From DATCYX01 sp963714425 (GTDB lineage Bacteria > Chloroflexota > Anaerolineae > Anaerolineales > UBA4823): 64,000 nucleotides of DNA. The position numbers were made by a program, and so were the translations under genes. A model generated the notes under the pieces. The model was not told the DNA's origin and did no database searches. It saw only the letters and a program-made list of their open reading frames with translations. Below are positions 8,002 through 16,524 of the stretch, piece by piece (the stretch's first letter is position 1; the number at the start of each line of letters is the position of its first letter). The stretch lies in contig CAVQOI010000008.1 of the NCBI GenBank assembly GCA_963714425.1, forward strand, positions 372,001 to 436,000, given 5' to 3'.

Positions 8002-9264
8002 ATGACAGACGTAATCATTATCGGTGGAGGACCTGCTGGATCCGCTTTAGGATGCTATTTATCACTGGCCGGGATCGATAATGTGATTCTTGAAAGCGCC
8101 AACCACCCGCGTGACCATGTGGGCGAATCCTTAGTGATGTCGACGTTGCGGATTTTCAACGAAGTCGGTTTCCTTAAAGTTATGGAAGAAGAAGGCTTCG
8201 TAAAAAAATATGGTGCGGCTTGGCACGCGCCTAATGGGAACGAGCTTTCAATCCAGTTTCGTTCAATCCCTCAATTAGGTATCGATCAGCCATATACTTA
8301 CCATGTCGATCGAAAAAAATTCGACATGTCTCTCCTCAAACACGCAGAAAGCCTTGGCTCGAAGGTCCACCAGGGTGTCCACGTTAAGCAGGTGCTCCTT
8401 GAAAATGGACAAGCTGTGGGTGTTCGTGCCAGTCTGGCCGGTCAGGAGCTAGATATTCCCGCGAAGTTTGTCGTTGATGCAACCGGTAGGGCAACTTTGT
8501 TGGGCAACCAGTTAAAACTAAAGGAAAAGGATCCCTTATTCGATCAATATGCAATACATGCCTGGTATCGGAATGTAGATCGTGGAGAAGGGCCGACAGA
8601 AGACTATATCCATATTTACTTTCTACCCATCGAAAGGGGCTGGGTGTGGCGTATTCCAATTGATGACGAGGTTACCTCGGTAGGAGTGGTTGCGGATAAA
8701 AAAGTATTCAGGGATGCGGCCAAAGGTCTCGAGGAGTTTTTCCTAAACAACATGAAGACTAACCCTGGCCTTGAGCATGCCATGCGAGATGCCATCCGAA
8801 TCAATGAGTTCAAACGGGAAGGAGATTATAGCTATAATTTGACCAAACTTGTAGGGGATGGTTTTCTGATCGTCGGAGATGCTGCCAGATTTGTCGATCC
8901 AATCTTCTCATCCGGAATCAGCGTGGCTCTCTACAGCGCAAAATTCGCGTCCGAGGCCATCCAGACAGCCATAAAAACGGGTGATGTTAGTGCTGCGAAG
9001 TTAGCATCTTACGAAGAGAAACTGCGAAAGGGTGTCGAAATCTGGTATGAATTTATCCGGGTGTATTATAAACTGATGCCATTATTCACACACTTCATTC
9101 AGGATCCTGAACACCGCTTGGAAGTGATGCGGCTACTGCAAGGCGAAGTATTTGACCGGGACGAAGTTCCGGTGCTGGACGCTATGCGTCAATACATCGA
9201 GACTGTAGAGAAATCGGATCAGCACTTGATGAAGAAGGCATTAACAGGCATATCGATCGAATGA
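8002..9264 (+). CDS. Flavin-dependent halogenase-like protein (carrier-protein-substrate class, PltA/CndH-like)
   Basis: A 420-residue flavoprotein. GGGPAGS (8-14) binds FAD. The halogenase motif W-x-W-x-I-P is present as WVWRIP (inside RGWVWRIPI, near residue 215). The second halogenase signature F-x-x-P-x-x-S-x-G is present as FVDPIFSSG. GESL (41-44) and Lys68/Lys69 in F-V-K-K-Y-G-A sit where CndH/PltA-type enzymes have the Lys that forms the chloramine. These motifs separate it from geranylgeranyl reductases of the same fold. It follows a carrier protein, so the likely substrate is carrier-bound pyrrole. No dedicated flavin reductase is seen in the window; a general one could serve. A non-halogenating hydroxylase is the main alternative. 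Confidence 0.75.
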   Translation: MTDVIIIGGGPAGSALGCYLSLAGIDNVILESANHPRDHVGESLVMSTLRIFNEVGFLKVMEEEGFVKKYGAAWHAPNGNELSIQFRSIPQLGIDQPYTYHVDRKKFDMSLLKHAESLGSKVHQGVHVKQVLLENGQAVGVRASLAGQELDIPAKFVVDATGRATLLGNQLKLKEKDPLFDQYAIHAWYRNVDRGEGPTEDYIHIYFLPIERGWVWRIPIDDEVTSVGVVADKKVFRDAAKGLEEFFLNNMKTNPGLEHAMRDAIRINEFKREGDYSYNLTKLVGDGFLIVGDAARFVDPIFSSGISVALYSAKFASEAIQTAIKTGDVSAAKLASYEEKLRKGVEIWYEFIRVYYKLMPLFTHFIQDPEHRLEVMRLLQGEVFDRDEVPVLDAMRQYIETVEKSDQHLMKKALTGISIE

Positions 9265-9292
9265 TGTCTTCACAGAACAATTAAATACCACT

Positions 9293-10393
9293 ATGGTGCG
9301 CCGATTTCTATATTTAAATGGGGTGGCGATTACCTCTGTCGTTTTGTTTCACGCGGCAGGCATGGGTTTTGTTGCCATGTTTTCCTGGGCTCAGCGAAAT
9401 GGCGCTGTTCCTGGCGCTCAGCTAGGCAGTCTTTCATACTACGCCTTGCGGCTGGTCGAGCAATTTGTGGCGTTCAGTATCGCAGCATTCCTTGTCGTCT
9501 CGGGTTATTTTGTTGGGATTGCGACAGGAAAGACTCAAAAAACTGTTGGCTGGAAGGTCATCATTTCCCGCGTCACAAATCTCGCAATTCCCTATTTGAT
9601 ATGGACTGCGATCGCACTGACATTAAGATTCATCGAAGGGCAAAGGTTATCCCTTGCCCAGCTAGTTCAGGCGATTCTAATTGGGCGCACTAATGAAGTT
9701 TATTATTTTATCCCCCTATTGATACAGTTCTATCTTATTGCTCCAATCTTAGTGCGCTGGGAAAAGGCAAACTGGCGCTCATTACTTTTCGTTACAGGTT
9801 TGATCCAACTCCTTGTAACTTTGGTACAATATCCGACCATTATAGGGAACGAATCATCCATGTGGCATAGTCTAGGCCTGGCGTTTCCTAAATGGCTTTT
9901 TGTGACTAGAATCTTCTGGTTCTCCATCGGTATAACGCTGGCAGACCATATCACAGATTTCAAGCGCGTTTTCTATCCCCTTCGCTGGTTACTTCTGGGA
10001 ACTGCAGCGGTGTTGATTCCTGTCGGGTTTCTTGAGTGGGAGGGTTTGGTGTATCTCTCCGGAGCAGAATGGATTTCAATCCGCGAAACATTGATCGATG
10101 TGATTTACACTCTGACGTTCATCCTGGGATTGCTTGCATTTGATAAAGGAAGATTTCCCTTCTTTGATTCCTTCTCTTTTTTGGGAACCAAATCCTTTGG
10201 GATATATCTCACCCATGCACTGGTGATTGAGTATAGCGCAAGACTTATCTATCGGTTTTTCCCTCGAATATTGACGCATCAAATTGTTTTTCAGCCCGTG
10301 CTCATTACATTAGGTTTAGGGTTACCACTTCTGCTATTGTCTTTGGTAGACAATTCCCCACTTAGACGATTTTCAAAATACCTCTTCGGGTGA
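9293..10393 (+). CDS. Acyltransferase-3 family membrane protein (copy 1)
   Basis: Integral membrane O-acyltransferase of the AT3/OafA type, about ten membrane spans over 366 residues. The conserved N-terminal His sits in VVLFHAAG, the membrane Arg/Lys cluster after TM2-3 in SRVTNLAIPYLIW, and a second His in the C-terminal GTKSFGIYLTHAL. AT3 enzymes move acyl groups onto sugars at the membrane. It begins 28 nt after the halogenase and is followed by a close paralogue, so it is a candidate for transferring the pyrrole acyl group onto a glycan. No strong ribosome site precedes the ATG, but the conserved RRFLYLNG start supports it. Confidence 0.85.
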   Translation: MVRRFLYLNGVAITSVVLFHAAGMGFVAMFSWAQRNGAVPGAQLGSLSYYALRLVEQFVAFSIAAFLVVSGYFVGIATGKTQKTVGWKVIISRVTNLAIPYLIWTAIALTLRFIEGQRLSLAQLVQAILIGRTNEVYYFIPLLIQFYLIAPILVRWEKANWRSLLFVTGLIQLLVTLVQYPTIIGNESSMWHSLGLAFPKWLFVTRIFWFSIGITLADHITDFKRVFYPLRWLLLGTAAVLIPVGFLEWEGLVYLSGAEWISIRETLIDVIYTLTFILGLLAFDKGRFPFFDSFSFLGTKSFGIYLTHALVIEYSARLIYRFFPRILTHQIVFQPVLITLGLGLPLLLLSLVDNSPLRRFSKYLFG

Positions 10394-10409
10394 TATTGGC
10401 TCAAGCTTC

Positions 10410-11519
10410 ATGATCCGGAGATTACTCACATTAAACGGGCTGGCTGTCCTGGGTGTCATCCTCTATCACGTCACTGGGTGGGGATTTACAGCCATGTTCT
10501 GGTGGACGCATCGCTACAGGGATGTAAGCGTACCGAATTTCGACCAATTCGGTAGTCTGACTTATTATTCAATGCGTGTAATCGAACAGCTGATGATCTT
10601 CAGTATCCCGGCGTTCGTTTTTGTTTCCGGCTTCTTTATCGCATTTGCAACTCGAAGTGATCAAAAAACGATCAACTGGACTATTGTACTTACCAGAATT
10701 AAGAACCTGATCATCCCGTATCTGATATGGTCAATTCTCATCCTGTCTGCTCGTTGGTTTCAAGGAGAACAAAATTCGGTCCTGGAATATGTGATCATCC
10801 TTGTCACTGGGAGAGCTGAAGCGCCTTATTACTATGTGCCATTGCTGGTACAGCTCCTCCTGATTTCTCCCCTTTTAGTCCCTCTTGCCAGGCGGCAAGC
10901 TAAAGGTTTGCTAATAATCAGCGCGATCATACAAATTGGCATATTGCTTCTGCGCTACACGCGAATATTGCAATTATCTATTCCCATCCTTGCTCCATTC
11001 GATATATTGAATCGCAGCGGTTTATTCCTCTCGTATATTTTTTGGTTTTGTTTTGGAATCGTGGCTGGATTTCACCAAGAATCTCTTAAGGTTGTGCTTG
11101 GTCGAGTCAAGCGTATGCTCCCAATTTTTACAATCGTAACTTTCCTGATCGGAATTATTGAGTGGGAGATACTTTTACACCTTTCTGGTCAAGATTGGAT
11201 AGGACCTCAAGAAACTCTTGTAGACCAATTGTATTCAGTTGCGGTGATTTTGAGCTACTTTGCATTTGAAGGTTGGTCGCCTCCATTTGCAGCCCAACTA
11301 ACCGATTTGGGTACAAAATCATTTGGGGTGTATCTGGTTCACGCTCCTATTCTCGAATACTCAGGGAGATTAATTTACCATATTGTTCCGGGCTTGTTGG
11401 CAGTACAAATTGTTTTTCTCCCCGTGCTCATTGTACTTGGACTTGCAGTGCCATTATTCATGATGGCAATCGTGAACCGCTCGCCTGCCCGAAAATTTTA
11501 CAGATCGCTCTTTGGGTGA
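10410..11519 (+). CDS. Acyltransferase-3 family membrane protein (copy 2)
   Basis: Paralogue of the preceding gene: the same N-terminus (MIRRLLTLNGLAVLGVILYH), the same R-I-K-N-L-I-I-P-Y-L-I-W segment, the same C-terminal GTKSFGVYLVHAP and the same Y-R-S-L-F-G end. 369 residues with about ten membrane spans. The side-by-side pair points to a local duplication and possible division of labour, such as two acyl groups or two sugar positions. The 16-nt gap to the previous gene fits one transcript. The acyl donor is unknown; a free carrier-bound acyl group is an unusual but plausible donor given the neighbourhood. Confidence 0.85.
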   Translation: MIRRLLTLNGLAVLGVILYHVTGWGFTAMFWWTHRYRDVSVPNFDQFGSLTYYSMRVIEQLMIFSIPAFVFVSGFFIAFATRSDQKTINWTIVLTRIKNLIIPYLIWSILILSARWFQGEQNSVLEYVIILVTGRAEAPYYYVPLLVQLLLISPLLVPLARRQAKGLLIISAIIQIGILLLRYTRILQLSIPILAPFDILNRSGLFLSYIFWFCFGIVAGFHQESLKVVLGRVKRMLPIFTIVTFLIGIIEWEILLHLSGQDWIGPQETLVDQLYSVAVILSYFAFEGWSPPFAAQLTDLGTKSFGVYLVHAPILEYSGRLIYHIVPGLLAVQIVFLPVLIVLGLAVPLFMMAIVNRSPARKFYRSLFG

Positions 11520-11552
11520 TAGGATACATTCGGATATGCTGGAGAAACAATT

Positions 11553-12548
11553 ATGCCAAACGTACTCGTGACCGGTGGAGCGGGTTTCATAGGTTCGCAT
11601 GTTGCTGAACGCTTGCATCAGCAAGGCTACAGTGTCACTGTACTGGATGATTTGAGTGGCGGCTTTGAAGACAACCTGGTTCATGGCATTCGAATTGTTC
11701 GTGGATCAATTAATGATTCAAATCTTGTTAATAACTTGTTTGAGCAAGAGAAATATGCGTTTGTATATCATCTAGCGGCATACGCGGCGGAAGGCCTCAG
11801 CCATTTTATTAAGCGCTTCAACTACGAAAACAATCTACTAGGAAGTGTCAACCTTATCAATGCAGCGGTCAACTACAATGTGAAGTGTTTTGTGTTCACA
11901 TCTTCGATAGCTGTTTATGGTACCAGCCCAGAGCTACCCATGACTGAAGATACGCCTGCGTGTCCAGAAGATCCATATGGGATTGCAAAATTGGCAGTTG
12001 AGCAGGAATTACACGTTTCAAATACGATGTTTGGTTTGAACTATGTCATTTTCCGCCCCCACAACGTATTCGGCGAGCGACAGAATATTGGTGATAAGTA
12101 TCGCAATGTGGTCGGCATCTTTATGAATCAGATCCTTCAGGGCAACCCTATGACCGTTTTTGGAGACGGCAATCAGACACGTGCATTCAGTTATATCGAC
12201 GATGTCGCTCCTGTCATTGCAGATGCCATTGATACCCCATCTGCATATAATCAAATCTTCAATATCGGAGCTGACACCCCATATAGCGTGAACGATCTTG
12301 CCAGTCACGTAGCGAATGCTATGGGCGTGAAATCGAATATCCTTCACTTGCCACCTCGAAACGAAGTCCTGAATGCCTATTCATCCCATGAAAAGGTTCG
12401 GCGGGTATTTGGAGAGCGTGAGTTGGTCAGCCTGGAAGAAGGTTTGCATCGCATGGCCGCATGGGTGAAGCGCCACGGAGCACGCGAAAGCCAAAAATTC
12501 CAGGATATAGAGGTGATGAAGAACTTCCCCCAAGCTTGGCTAACTTGA
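11553..12548 (+). CDS. NAD-dependent sugar epimerase/dehydratase (GalE-like)
   Basis: Extended short-chain dehydrogenase acting on a nucleotide sugar, 331 residues. VTGGAGFIGSH (5-15) binds NAD, and SSIAVYG followed by YGIAK provides the catalytic Ser and Y-x3-K. The C-terminal half has the substrate-binding FRPHNVFG and RAFSYIDDVA. A UDP-glucose/N-acetylglucosamine 4-epimerase or a related reductase would fit. An unusual stretch, AAYAAEGLSHFIKRFNYE, replaces the typical A-A-x-x-x-V segment, so the substrate may be non-standard. It likely makes a sugar precursor for the cluster. A second epimerase lies at 36433. Confidence 0.85.
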   Translation: MPNVLVTGGAGFIGSHVAERLHQQGYSVTVLDDLSGGFEDNLVHGIRIVRGSINDSNLVNNLFEQEKYAFVYHLAAYAAEGLSHFIKRFNYENNLLGSVNLINAAVNYNVKCFVFTSSIAVYGTSPELPMTEDTPACPEDPYGIAKLAVEQELHVSNTMFGLNYVIFRPHNVFGERQNIGDKYRNVVGIFMNQILQGNPMTVFGDGNQTRAFSYIDDVAPVIADAIDTPSAYNQIFNIGADTPYSVNDLASHVANAMGVKSNILHLPPRNEVLNAYSSHEKVRRVFGERELVSLEEGLHRMAAWVKRHGARESQKFQDIEVMKNFPQAWLT

Positions 12549-12557
12549 GAGCCATTG

Positions 12558-13457
12558 ATGGCATCGCTTGTTATTACCGTAATTTTAAATACCAACCGGC
12601 GTGAAGATACACTCGAAGCCTTGGAATCGTTGGGAAATGCTGATTACCCTAACCACAAGATAATTCTGCTGGATAATGCTTCACAAGATGGATCGGTTGA
12701 AGCAATAAGATCTAATTATCCTGGTGTTCATGTCATTAAGTTAAATGAAAACCTGGGTTATGCTGGGAATAACAATGTTGGCATACAGGCAGCAATCGAA
12801 ATGGGTGCAGCATGGGTGCTGGTTCTCAACGAAGACACGGTCCTTGCGCCAGATTGCATTAGTCGGCTTGTATCTGCAGCTGAAACAGACGACCAGGTAG
12901 GAATTGTCGGTCCGATGGTCTACCATTTTGACCATCCCGAGGTGATCCAATCAGCCGGTGGAATTATGGGAGCTGACTGGAGGGCAGCTCATCTTGATCA
13001 AAATGAGTATGACACAGGACAGCAGGTAGAGAACCGGCTTGTCGATTGGATATCAGGCTGTGCGATTATGGTTCGGCGAGATGTGATTGAGCAAATCGGC
13101 GGACTTGACGACCGCTTCTTTTATTATTTTGAAGAAACGGAGTGGTGTCTTCGAGCAAGACTACGCGGTTGGAAAATCATGCATGTACCGCACGCCAAGC
13201 TGTGGCATAAAGGAGTGCAGCTGCAGTACCAACCAGGGGAAAACGTGACTTATTATGGGACGCGCAATCGACTTTTGATGCTTTCGATACATCGTGCGCC
13301 CGTCCGGGTGTGGTTGACTACATGGTTTGATAACCTGCGTACATTGATGAGCTGGAGCATTAAGCCAAAATGGCGGTCGAAACGCAAGCATCGGGACGCC
13401 ATGCTCGAGGGGATATGGGATTTTCTCAATCAGCGTTGGGGAATGCGAAGGAATTGA
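12558..13457 (+). CDS. Family 2 glycosyltransferase (rhamnosyltransferase-like)
   Basis: GT-A enzyme of about 300 residues. VITVILNTNRREDTLEALESL is followed by LLDNASQDGS (nucleotide binding), the metal-binding NEDT, and the C-terminal ED-type catalytic motif FYYFEETEWCLRARLRGW. This pattern is shared with WbbL/RfbF-type rhamnosyltransferases. The ATG at 12558 is preferred over an in-frame TTG one codon earlier. The downstream sulfotransferase-like gene overlaps its 3' end. The donor sugar is not determined. Confidence 0.88.
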   Translation: MASLVITVILNTNRREDTLEALESLGNADYPNHKIILLDNASQDGSVEAIRSNYPGVHVIKLNENLGYAGNNNVGIQAAIEMGAAWVLVLNEDTVLAPDCISRLVSAAETDDQVGIVGPMVYHFDHPEVIQSAGGIMGADWRAAHLDQNEYDTGQQVENRLVDWISGCAIMVRRDVIEQIGGLDDRFFYYFEETEWCLRARLRGWKIMHVPHAKLWHKGVQLQYQPGENVTYYGTRNRLLMLSIHRAPVRVWLTTWFDNLRTLMSWSIKPKWRSKRKHRDAMLEGIWDFLNQRWGMRRN

Positions 13458-14287
13458 AGGGTGTGTTTAGGCAGTTGAACAATTGGAGATATCAATTGTA
13501 TCCGTACATCCAAAACATTGCATTAGACCTCGGATTGTTGGCAGGGCATCGCGACTATGTGCGATTTATCGTTTTAGGGAGATCGCGAAGCGGTTCAAAT
13601 TATTTAAGAGGTTTGCTCAATTCGCATAGCCAGATCATGGTGTTGGGGGAAATTTTTCAGAACCAGGAGTCAATTGGCTGGGCGTATCCAGGCTATCTGA
13701 ATTCCAAACGGGTATTTTCAATGTATCTCAATAATCCAATAAATTTTGTCGAGAAAAAGGTATACAAGAAATTTCCCCGGCAAATAGCGGCAGTTGGATT
13801 TAAGATATTTTATTACCACGCCCAGAACGGAAAGCAACAACAGGTCTGGGATTATCTGCGAGACCAAAAAACGATCAAGGTTATTCACATTAAGCGAAGA
13901 AATATATTACGAACACACCTATCACGAAAGCTCGCAGCTCTAACAGATACGTGGGTCAATACTGATGACAGCCGGCGTAGTCGTCAAGTATTGGATCTGG
14001 ATTATGACGAGTGCCTAAAAGATTTTGTGCAGACCAGAGCGTGGGAACGCTCATATGACGCTCTCTTTTCAGATCATGCAGTAGTGGAAGTCTATTACGA
14101 GGACCTTGCAAGTAATTATGCTGCGCTCATGCTGGACGTTCAGAAATATTTGGGGGTTGTTCCTGAAGTTGTTGCTCCCCAAACATATAAGCAAGCAAGC
14201 CGTTTGCTATCTGAAGTTATCACAAATTATGATGAGCTCAAAGCTCGCTTCAGTGGTTCTGACTGGGAGTCATTCTTCGAGGAATAA
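13415..14287 (+). CDS. Sulfotransferase-like protein
   Basis: Likely transfers sulfuryl groups from PAPS to a glycan hydroxyl. The 5'-phosphosulfate loop is seen as VLGRSRSGSNYLRGLL, followed by H-S-Q-I-M-V-L-G-E, and a later I-K-R-R-N-I-L-R-T-H segment fits the 3'-phosphate binding strand-helix. The exact start is uncertain. The reading frame runs back to 13370 inside the upstream gene; the ATG at 13415 has GAGGGG just before it, while a GTG at 13463 would avoid overlap. No PAPS synthesis gene is in the window. Other nucleotide-dependent transferases share this P-loop, so the function stays at family level. Confidence 0.7.
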   Translation: MGFSQSALGNAKELKGVFRQLNNWRYQLYPYIQNIALDLGLLAGHRDYVRFIVLGRSRSGSNYLRGLLNSHSQIMVLGEIFQNQESIGWAYPGYLNSKRVFSMYLNNPINFVEKKVYKKFPRQIAAVGFKIFYYHAQNGKQQQVWDYLRDQKTIKVIHIKRRNILRTHLSRKLAALTDTWVNTDDSRRSRQVLDLDYDECLKDFVQTRAWERSYDALFSDHAVVEVYYEDLASNYAALMLDVQKYLGVVPEVVAPQTYKQASRLLSEVITNYDELKARFSGSDWESFFEE

Positions 14288-14289
14288 CG

Positions 14290-15336
14290 ATGAACCGGCA
14301 ATTTGGAGCACTAACAGGTTTAGCCATGTTCTTAATTGTGCTCAACCATTCAATAAGCGTTGGAATGGATGCTATAGCCAAGTCAGGTAGTAGAATGCTA
14401 CCCGCCTCTGGGCTGTTGATATTGCAAATATTGCAGGCATTTGGAGCGTTTGCCGTACCGATATTCTTTTTCATCTCTGGCAGCTTTGTTGCGTATGCCG
14501 CCAGAGGTGATCCCCCAAGGATTTCTCGAAAGTTTTTAGAATCAAGCTTGCGCCATATCCTGATACCTTATCTGATCTGGTCAATCCTGTTTTACTTGCT
14601 GGTTTATATTCAATTTAATGAGCGATATTCGCTCTTGGGGTACACAAAGAATTTGCTCGTAGGCTACCCTTATCATTTCATCCCTTTGCTTGCATTTTAT
14701 TATTTATTATCACCTCTAATTGTGGTACTTGCTCGTCGTTATGCAGCCCTGTTGCTTGCGGCGATCGGTATTTATCAACTTTTCTCCATTAATGTGCTCA
14801 ATCCCGGGTACTTTGGTTTCGCATTTCCAGAATGGACGCATCGATTGACGCTCCCAATACTGCGAACTACTCTCGCGGATTGGGGTATCTATTTCCCTCT
14901 GGGTTTGGTTTACGGGATGCATGCGCGAAGATTGCTCCCGTGGTTGAAAAAATACTCGTGGATATTTATCCTGATGACGGCGCTCCTTTTCCTATCAGGC
15001 ATCCTGAATGCGAATAAGGTCCTTATTTTCCCGCTCGCTCGCCTGTTGTGTCCCCTCACATTTGCATTGATTCTGCCAGTTATTCCGAGAGACAGAATCC
15101 CCTGGGCGCGTTCACTCGAGAAGATCGGTCAGCGATCTTATGGGGTGTATCTAACCCACTTGATTGTGTTAGATATTTCATTGTTGCTGCTTCGATCGTA
15201 TGCGCCTTGGATGATTGCTCTACCGTTGTTGTTATTTCCAGTTCTCCTTTCACTAGGTTTGCTATTGCCCATGTTGATAATGTATGTAGCAGTGCAAGGC
15301 CCAACCCGAAGAATTTATCGCTACGTATTTGGTTGA
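14290..15336 (+). CDS. Acyltransferase-3 family membrane protein (copy 3)
   Basis: Third AT3/OafA-like membrane acyltransferase, 348 residues and about ten spans. It shares the N-terminal MNRQFGALTGLAMFLIVLNHS with its conserved His, the HILIPYLIWSILFYLL segment and the C-terminal IGQRSYGVYLTHLIVL with the other two copies, but it is more divergent. It lies 2 nt after the sulfotransferase-like gene, which suggests coordinated decoration of the same sugar unit. The acyl donor is unknown. Confidence 0.85.
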   Translation: MNRQFGALTGLAMFLIVLNHSISVGMDAIAKSGSRMLPASGLLILQILQAFGAFAVPIFFFISGSFVAYAARGDPPRISRKFLESSLRHILIPYLIWSILFYLLVYIQFNERYSLLGYTKNLLVGYPYHFIPLLAFYYLLSPLIVVLARRYAALLLAAIGIYQLFSINVLNPGYFGFAFPEWTHRLTLPILRTTLADWGIYFPLGLVYGMHARRLLPWLKKYSWIFILMTALLFLSGILNANKVLIFPLARLLCPLTFALILPVIPRDRIPWARSLEKIGQRSYGVYLTHLIVLDISLLLLRSYAPWMIALPLLLFPVLLSLGLLLPMLIMYVAVQGPTRRIYRYVFG

Positions 15337-15339
15337 GTT

Positions 15340-16524
15340 ATGCATATCCTTTTTCTCTCAAGGTGGTACCCTTTTCCGCCTAATAATGGTTCCAAGCTGC
15401 GCATATATAATCTTCTAAAAGGTCTATCCAAAACCCATCAAATTACATTAATCAGTTTCTATGATCCTGATCAGGATGAGCCAAATGAGGTCAATTCTCA
15501 AGAGTTCTGTCGAGCAATCTTTTCCTTTCCCTGGAAGCAGTTCCAACCTCACTCCACCCTGTCTCTCCGCGGTTACTTTAGCCAAACCCCTCGATCTTTT
15601 CTGGATACCTATTCTGATGACCTAGATAATTGTATCGACGAGGTATTATTGAGATCGCACGTGGACATTGTGATTGCATCCCAGATTGATATGGCAGTAT
15701 ACATAAAAAGCTTTCTAAATGTCCCTGCAATTTTCGAAGAACTTGAAGTTGGAGTCCTTTACGAGCAGTATGCCTTGGCATCCTCACCCATCCAGCAGCT
15801 ACGGCGTGGTCTTACGTGGTGGAAATACCGGTATTTCCTAGCTTCTACTTTGAACCAGTATAAGGCGTGTACAGTGGTCTCTGATCGGGAGGCGCAACTT
15901 GTATCAACGAATGTGGGCACGGGGAATCATATCGAGGTCCTTCCAAACTGTGTCGATCTTGCTTCATATTCAACTCCTGAGGAGAACCCTGAGCCTTATT
16001 CGATGATCTTTACAGGTGCTCTCACATTTGAGCCAAATTACGAAGCGATGCTATGGTTTATCCAAAAGGCGTACCCAATAATTATCGCTCAAGAGCCTCA
16101 AGCGAAATTAGTCATTACCGGGAATCACGCAGACAGATATTTACCCCCTGCTCCTCGCGTTTTCCTGGCAGGGTATGTTGAAGATATCCGCTCTCTAATC
16201 GGTCGATCACGGTGCAGTATCGTACCCATCCTACGCGGAGGAGGGACCCGCCTAAAAATTTTGGAAGCCATGGCGTTGAGGACGCCAGTCATCGCCACAT
16301 CAAAAGGAGCTGAAGGGTTGGATGTGCGGCAAGGGGAGCATTTGCTTATTGCTGACGATCCGGTTGAATTCGCGAATGCTGTACTGAGAGTGTATTCTGA
16401 TCGAAACTTGCGTGAGGAATTGATTACAAAAGCTTATAATCTGGTTCGCGAAAAGTATGATTGGGCAACAAGCATGCCACGATTTAACCGTCTTGTAGAG
16501 CGAGTTGGTAAGGGAATGGTATGA
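15340..16524 (+). CDS. Family 4 glycosyltransferase
   Basis: GT-B enzyme of 394 residues. The N-terminus MHILFLSRWYPFPPNNGSKLRIYNLL matches the type seen in exosortase-associated exopolysaccharide loci (TIGR03087-like, from memory). The C-terminal domain has GGGTRLKILEAMALRTPVIATSKGAEG, the retaining GT donor site. It overlaps the polymerase gene by 4 nt (ATGA at 16521). The same N-terminal pattern recurs at 31068 and 33669, so the cluster holds three related enzymes. Donor and acceptor are unknown. Confidence 0.9.
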   Translation: MHILFLSRWYPFPPNNGSKLRIYNLLKGLSKTHQITLISFYDPDQDEPNEVNSQEFCRAIFSFPWKQFQPHSTLSLRGYFSQTPRSFLDTYSDDLDNCIDEVLLRSHVDIVIASQIDMAVYIKSFLNVPAIFEELEVGVLYEQYALASSPIQQLRRGLTWWKYRYFLASTLNQYKACTVVSDREAQLVSTNVGTGNHIEVLPNCVDLASYSTPEENPEPYSMIFTGALTFEPNYEAMLWFIQKAYPIIIAQEPQAKLVITGNHADRYLPPAPRVFLAGYVEDIRSLIGRSRCSIVPILRGGGTRLKILEAMALRTPVIATSKGAEGLDVRQGEHLLIADDPVEFANAVLRVYSDRNLREELITKAYNLVREKYDWATSMPRFNRLVERVGKGMV

